NCBI GenBank assembly: GCA_029939635.1
Contig: JAOZSN010000009.1
Span: 1 to 8,209 of the forward strand
Length of the DNA stretch: 8,209 bases
From: Deltaproteobacteria bacterium
GTDB taxonomy: Bacteria; Desulfobacterota; Desulfobulbia; Desulfobulbales; SURF-16
Direction: 5' to 3'
The translations under genes and the position numbers were made by a program. The number at the start of each line of letters is the position of its first letter. The stretch's first letter is position 1. Under the pieces are notes generated by a model. It saw only the letters and a list, made by a program, of their open reading frames with translations. It searched no databases and was not told where the DNA came from. Below are positions 5,838 to 8,209 of the stretch, one piece after another.

Positions 5838-5998
5838 TAGTGTCTGTTCAGAAATAGGTCATTTTGTTCGAGATCAAGGAACAGTGAAAATTAAAAAGCG
5901 CAGCATATTACAATGTGAACATTTTTCATTTTCGGAGTCTGCGCTTATCTGCTGTGACGCAGAGATAGGGCAAAAGGATCATTTCTGGACAGGCACTA
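5838..5998. mobile_element. MITE-like element, about 157 bp plus flanking TA, inserted at the glyS stop codon
   Basis: TAGTGTCTGTTCAGAAAT (5838-5855) and ATTTCTGGACAGGCACTA (5981-5998) are terminal inverted repeats that match at 16 of 18 positions. The element proper would be 5840-5996 (GTG...CAC), flanked on both sides by TA as a likely target duplication. It has no coding capacity. Inside are nested repeats: AAGCGCAG (5896-5903) with CTGCGCTT (5939-5946), and a further CGCAG (5958-5962) that could pair alternatively with CTGCG. Non-coding length, terminal repeats and TA flanks are MITE hallmarks; the transposase family that moves it cannot be told from this window. The right end lies in the glyS stop codon. 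Confidence 0.75.
5887..5946 (-). terminator. Terminator-like hairpin and U-rich tail downstream of glyS, inside the MITE
   Basis: On the minus strand the arm AAGCGCAG (5946-5939) pairs with CTGCGCTT (5903-5896) and is followed directly by TTTAATTTT (5895-5887). The 35-base loop can itself fold (AATG-TTCA-CATT). A large loop makes this a weaker terminator than usual, but it is the only terminator-like structure after glyS in the window. Confidence 0.4.
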
Positions 5999-8068
5999 TT
6001 TTGCCAGGGTATACATCTTACTGAAATCACCAATGTGCCTGAAGAGGTGGGCAATAGTGGTGAGCAGGGCTAGGCGGTTGGCCTTGACGGCCTCATCCTT
6101 GTCCATGACCATGACATCATCGAAAAAGGTGTCAATGGGGTCTTTTAAGGTGAGAATGGTCTGCAGGGCCTGGCCATATTCTTTTTGTTGTAATAAGGGG
6201 GCACATTGTTTGGCCACAGAGGAGAATTGTGTGCTCAGGGCCTGCTCAGCTGGCTGGGTGAGCAGGGCTTCGTTAATAGTAGTGTCGGTATGCCCTTTGA
6301 TGATGTTTGTTACCCGTTTGAAAGAACCGGCCAGCAGGGTAAAGGTTTCGTCATTGGCAATCTCGCTGAGGGCGTTAATTCGACTGCTGCAGTCATTCAT
6401 ATCATCAAAATGAACTGAGGTCGCTGCTTCTACTGTTTCCTGGTTGCTCCCTGCGGCTATCTTGTCATTGCTATAGCGTCCCTTGATGAAATCAATAATT
6501 GCGCCTGCTGTTTTGGGATCGGAGTCAATTTTATCTCCATACTGCTGCAGGGCACGTTCAACTGTGCCGTGTAGGGAAATTTGCCAGCCTTTGTCGGCGA
6601 TAATATGGATAATGGCCAGGGCATGACGACGCAAGCCGTAGGGGTCCGTGGCACCAGTGGGTCGTTTGCCCTTGGCAAAGCAGCCGCAGATGGTGTCGAG
6701 GCGGTCAGCAATGCTGATGAACGCACCCGCATCTGATGTGGGCAAAGCGCTTCCTGAGCGTAGGGGTAGGTAATGGTCACTAATGGCCTCGGCCACTTGA
6801 GCTGATTCTCCGCCATGCAAGGCATAATATTTACCTATGACACCTTGCAGGGAGGCAAATTCACCTACCATGTCAGATACAAGATCCACCTTGCACAACT
6901 GGCTGGCTCGTTCTACATCATGCTGCAATTCTGGATCAATAAGAGAGGCAAGGTGACCGGCTAAGGCGGTTATACGGGTGGATTTTTCAGCCATGGTTCC
7001 CAGTCCGGCTTGAAATACAACACCTTGCAAGGCTGGGATAGTTTCACTTAAACTGCGCTTCAGATCCTGCTGGAAAAAGAAAAGTCCATCCTCAAGGCGG
7101 GCGCGTAACACGCGTTCATGGCCCTCTTTGGATTTGGCAAGATCAGTAACCTTGGTATTGTTTACAGCCACAAAATAGGGGAGTAATGTTCCCTTTTTAT
7201 CGGCCACCGTAAAATATTTTTGGTTAACTGCCATGGATGTTGTCAGCACTTCATCGGGCAGGGAGAGGAATTTTTCATCAAAGCTGCCGCATACGGCATG
7301 GGGAGACTCCACCAGATTGGTCACAGTGGCCAGTAACTGATTATCAATAATTGCCTCACCGCCGGTGCTGGCAGCAGCCTTGCCTACCTGTTGTCTGATT
7401 AATTCCTGGCGTGTCTCAATGTCTATCTGCACCTCAAGTTCGGCAAGGGTACTTTTATACTGGGCAAAATTAGCAACCTCTGCTTCCTGGGGGGCGTTGA
7501 ACCGATGCCCCTTGGTGCGGTTACTGCTCTCTATACCAGTAATACTAAAAGGGACTACTTTGCTGTCATAGATGGCTAACAGCCATTGGATAGGGCGGGC
7601 AAAGAGGGTTTGATGGGCAGCCCAGCGCATGGATTTGGGGAAGGGAATGGAAAGAATTGCCTCTGGCAGCAGTTTTTGCAGTAGTTCACTGCTTTGCTTG
7701 CCCTTAATCTCCTGAACAACCATAAGGTATTCGCCCTTAGGGGTTTCAACCAGCTGAATGTCATCCGCTGATGCACCACGGGAGGCCGCAAAACCGAGGG
7801 CGGCCTTGGTGGGGTTATTATCCTTGTCAAAACCAGCTTTCTTGGGTGGTCCCATTACTTCCAGGCGTTGATCCTGCTGACATGTGTCAAGATCCTCCAC
7901 CACCAAGCAGAGACGGCGGGGGGTGGCAGTTGTTTTAATTGTACCATGGCTAAGGTTTAACTCGCCGAGTTTGGCTACCACTGTTTTGTGTAAATGGCGT
8001 AGAGCAGGTTCAATATAACCGGCGGGAATCTCTTCTGTTCCGATTTCAACTAATAATTCTTGGGACAT
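5996..8068 (-). CDS. glyS: Glycyl-tRNA synthetase, beta subunit
   Basis: This 690-residue protein is the normal length for bacterial GlyS. Family blocks in order are LLVEIGTEEIPAGYIEPAL (5-23), ATPRRLCLVVEDL (48-60), GPPKKAGF (73-80), FPKSMRW (143-149), ARPIQWLLAIYDS (157-169), ESPHAVCGSFD (254-264), ERVLRARLEDGLFFFQQDL (318-336), DPYGLRRHALAI (475-486) and FFDDVMVMDKDEA (648-660) in the C-terminal anticodon-binding region. With the alpha subunit (GlyQ) it forms the alpha2beta2 enzyme that charges tRNA-Gly; the beta subunit supplies tRNA recognition. The ATG at 8068-8066 is preceded by AAGGA about 9 bases away. GlyQ is normally just upstream; at least the 141 bases to the window edge contain no glyQ end, so it is either farther away or elsewhere. 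The TAG stop is formed with the first base of the MITE-like element. Confidence 0.95.
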   Translation of the reverse strand: MSQELLVEIGTEEIPAGYIEPALRHLHKTVVAKLGELNLSHGTIKTTATPRRLCLVVEDLDTCQQDQRLEVMGPPKKAGFDKDNNPTKAALGFAASRGASADDIQLVETPKGEYLMVVQEIKGKQSSELLQKLLPEAILSIPFPKSMRWAAHQTLFARPIQWLLAIYDSKVVPFSITGIESSNRTKGHRFNAPQEAEVANFAQYKSTLAELEVQIDIETRQELIRQQVGKAAASTGGEAIIDNQLLATVTNLVESPHAVCGSFDEKFLSLPDEVLTTSMAVNQKYFTVADKKGTLLPYFVAVNNTKVTDLAKSKEGHERVLRARLEDGLFFFQQDLKRSLSETIPALQGVVFQAGLGTMAEKSTRITALAGHLASLIDPELQHDVERASQLCKVDLVSDMVGEFASLQGVIGKYYALHGGESAQVAEAISDHYLPLRSGSALPTSDAGAFISIADRLDTICGCFAKGKRPTGATDPYGLRRHALAIIHIIADKGWQISLHGTVERALQQYGDKIDSDPKTAGAIIDFIKGRYSNDKIAAGSNQETVEAATSVHFDDMNDCSSRINALSEIANDETFTLLAGSFKRVTNIIKGHTDTTINEALLTQPAEQALSTQFSSVAKQCAPLLQQKEYGQALQTILTLKDPIDTFFDDVMVMDKDEAVKANRLALLTTIAHLFRHIGDFSKMYTLAK

Positions 8069-8138
8069 GGCAGTCTATCCTTATCTTGAGCAGGTCACGA
8101 TCGATTGTTCAGGGCAGCCTTTCGTGGTTATTTTTCCA

Positions 8139-8184
8139 GAGAAAAACATTTCTCGTATAGTTTTTAAAAAAACAGACACTATAC
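8139..8184. repeat. Two adjacent dyads in the glyS upstream region, with an 11-bp MITE terminal-repeat match
   Basis: GAGAAA-AACA-TTTCTC (8139-8154) abuts a second dyad with GTATAGT (8155-8161) and ACTATAC (8178-8184). Within the second, AACAGACACTA (8171-8181) is the exact complement of the first 11 bases of the left terminal repeat at 5838-5848 and likewise ends at a TA. It could be a degraded end of the same element family or a chance match. No convincing glyS promoter was found in 8069-8209. Confidence 0.4.
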
Positions 8185-8209
8185 CGCAGAAGGGTGAAAT
8201 GGACTAGGG

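Noticed and set aside
8069..8209. T-box or other aminoacyl-tRNA-synthetase leader element before glyS
   Set aside because: No T-box sequence or antiterminator is seen, and the dyads there lack a terminator tail; the organism type also makes a T-box unlikely.

Overview
The window reads as an ordinary chromosomal stretch of a flagellated Gram-negative bacterium of moderate GC content. Several features point to a deltaproteobacterial, Desulfobulbaceae/Desulfotalea-like sulfate reducer: the fliL-fliM order behind a sigma-54-type promoter, a DUF362 protein, a FabL-type enoyl-ACP reductase and a two-subunit-type glycyl-tRNA synthetase. This placement is inferred from gene content and is tentative. 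Eight genes are visible: fliM (partial), fliL, a DUF362 gene, a nitroreductase gene, fabL, maf, an EAL-HDOD gene and glyS. No phage, defence, CRISPR, rRNA or tRNA feature was found.

Layout. Positions 1-805 (minus) hold the start of a flagellar operon: fliL, then the first 99 codons of fliM. A well-spaced -24/-12 element at 851-865 lies just upstream of fliL. The 299-bp gap at 806-1104 also carries a possible 35-codon ORF, a strong dyad and an extended -10 promoter placed so that the DUF362 mRNA could be leaderless. The DUF362 gene (1105-2061, plus) converges on the nitroreductase gene (2068-2730, minus) with 6 bp between them. The nitroreductase gene is divergent from fabL (2932-3684, plus), and the predicted promoters of the pair face each other. 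Maf (3769-4368) follows fabL after an 84-bp spacer filled by heptanucleotide repeats and a long hairpin. The EAL-HDOD gene (4466-5713) has its own sigma-70-like promoter. GlyS (5996-8068, minus) converges on it.

The most interesting structure is a MITE-like element of about 157 bp at 5840-5996, flanked by TA on both sides. Its 18-bp imperfect terminal inverted repeats (counting the flanking TA) reach into the glyS stop codon. Conceptual removal of the element plus one TA restores a TAA stop at the same codon, so the insertion appears to have swapped TAA for TAG without changing the protein. The element may also supply a hairpin and U-rich tail downstream of glyS. An 11-bp match to its terminal repeat lies upstream of glyS near the window end.

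The genes do not form one pathway. They are housekeeping and regulatory functions: motility, fatty acid elongation, nucleotide-pool or septum-related Maf, tRNA charging, a redox enzyme and a signalling adaptor. The novelty lies mainly in the intergenic DNA.
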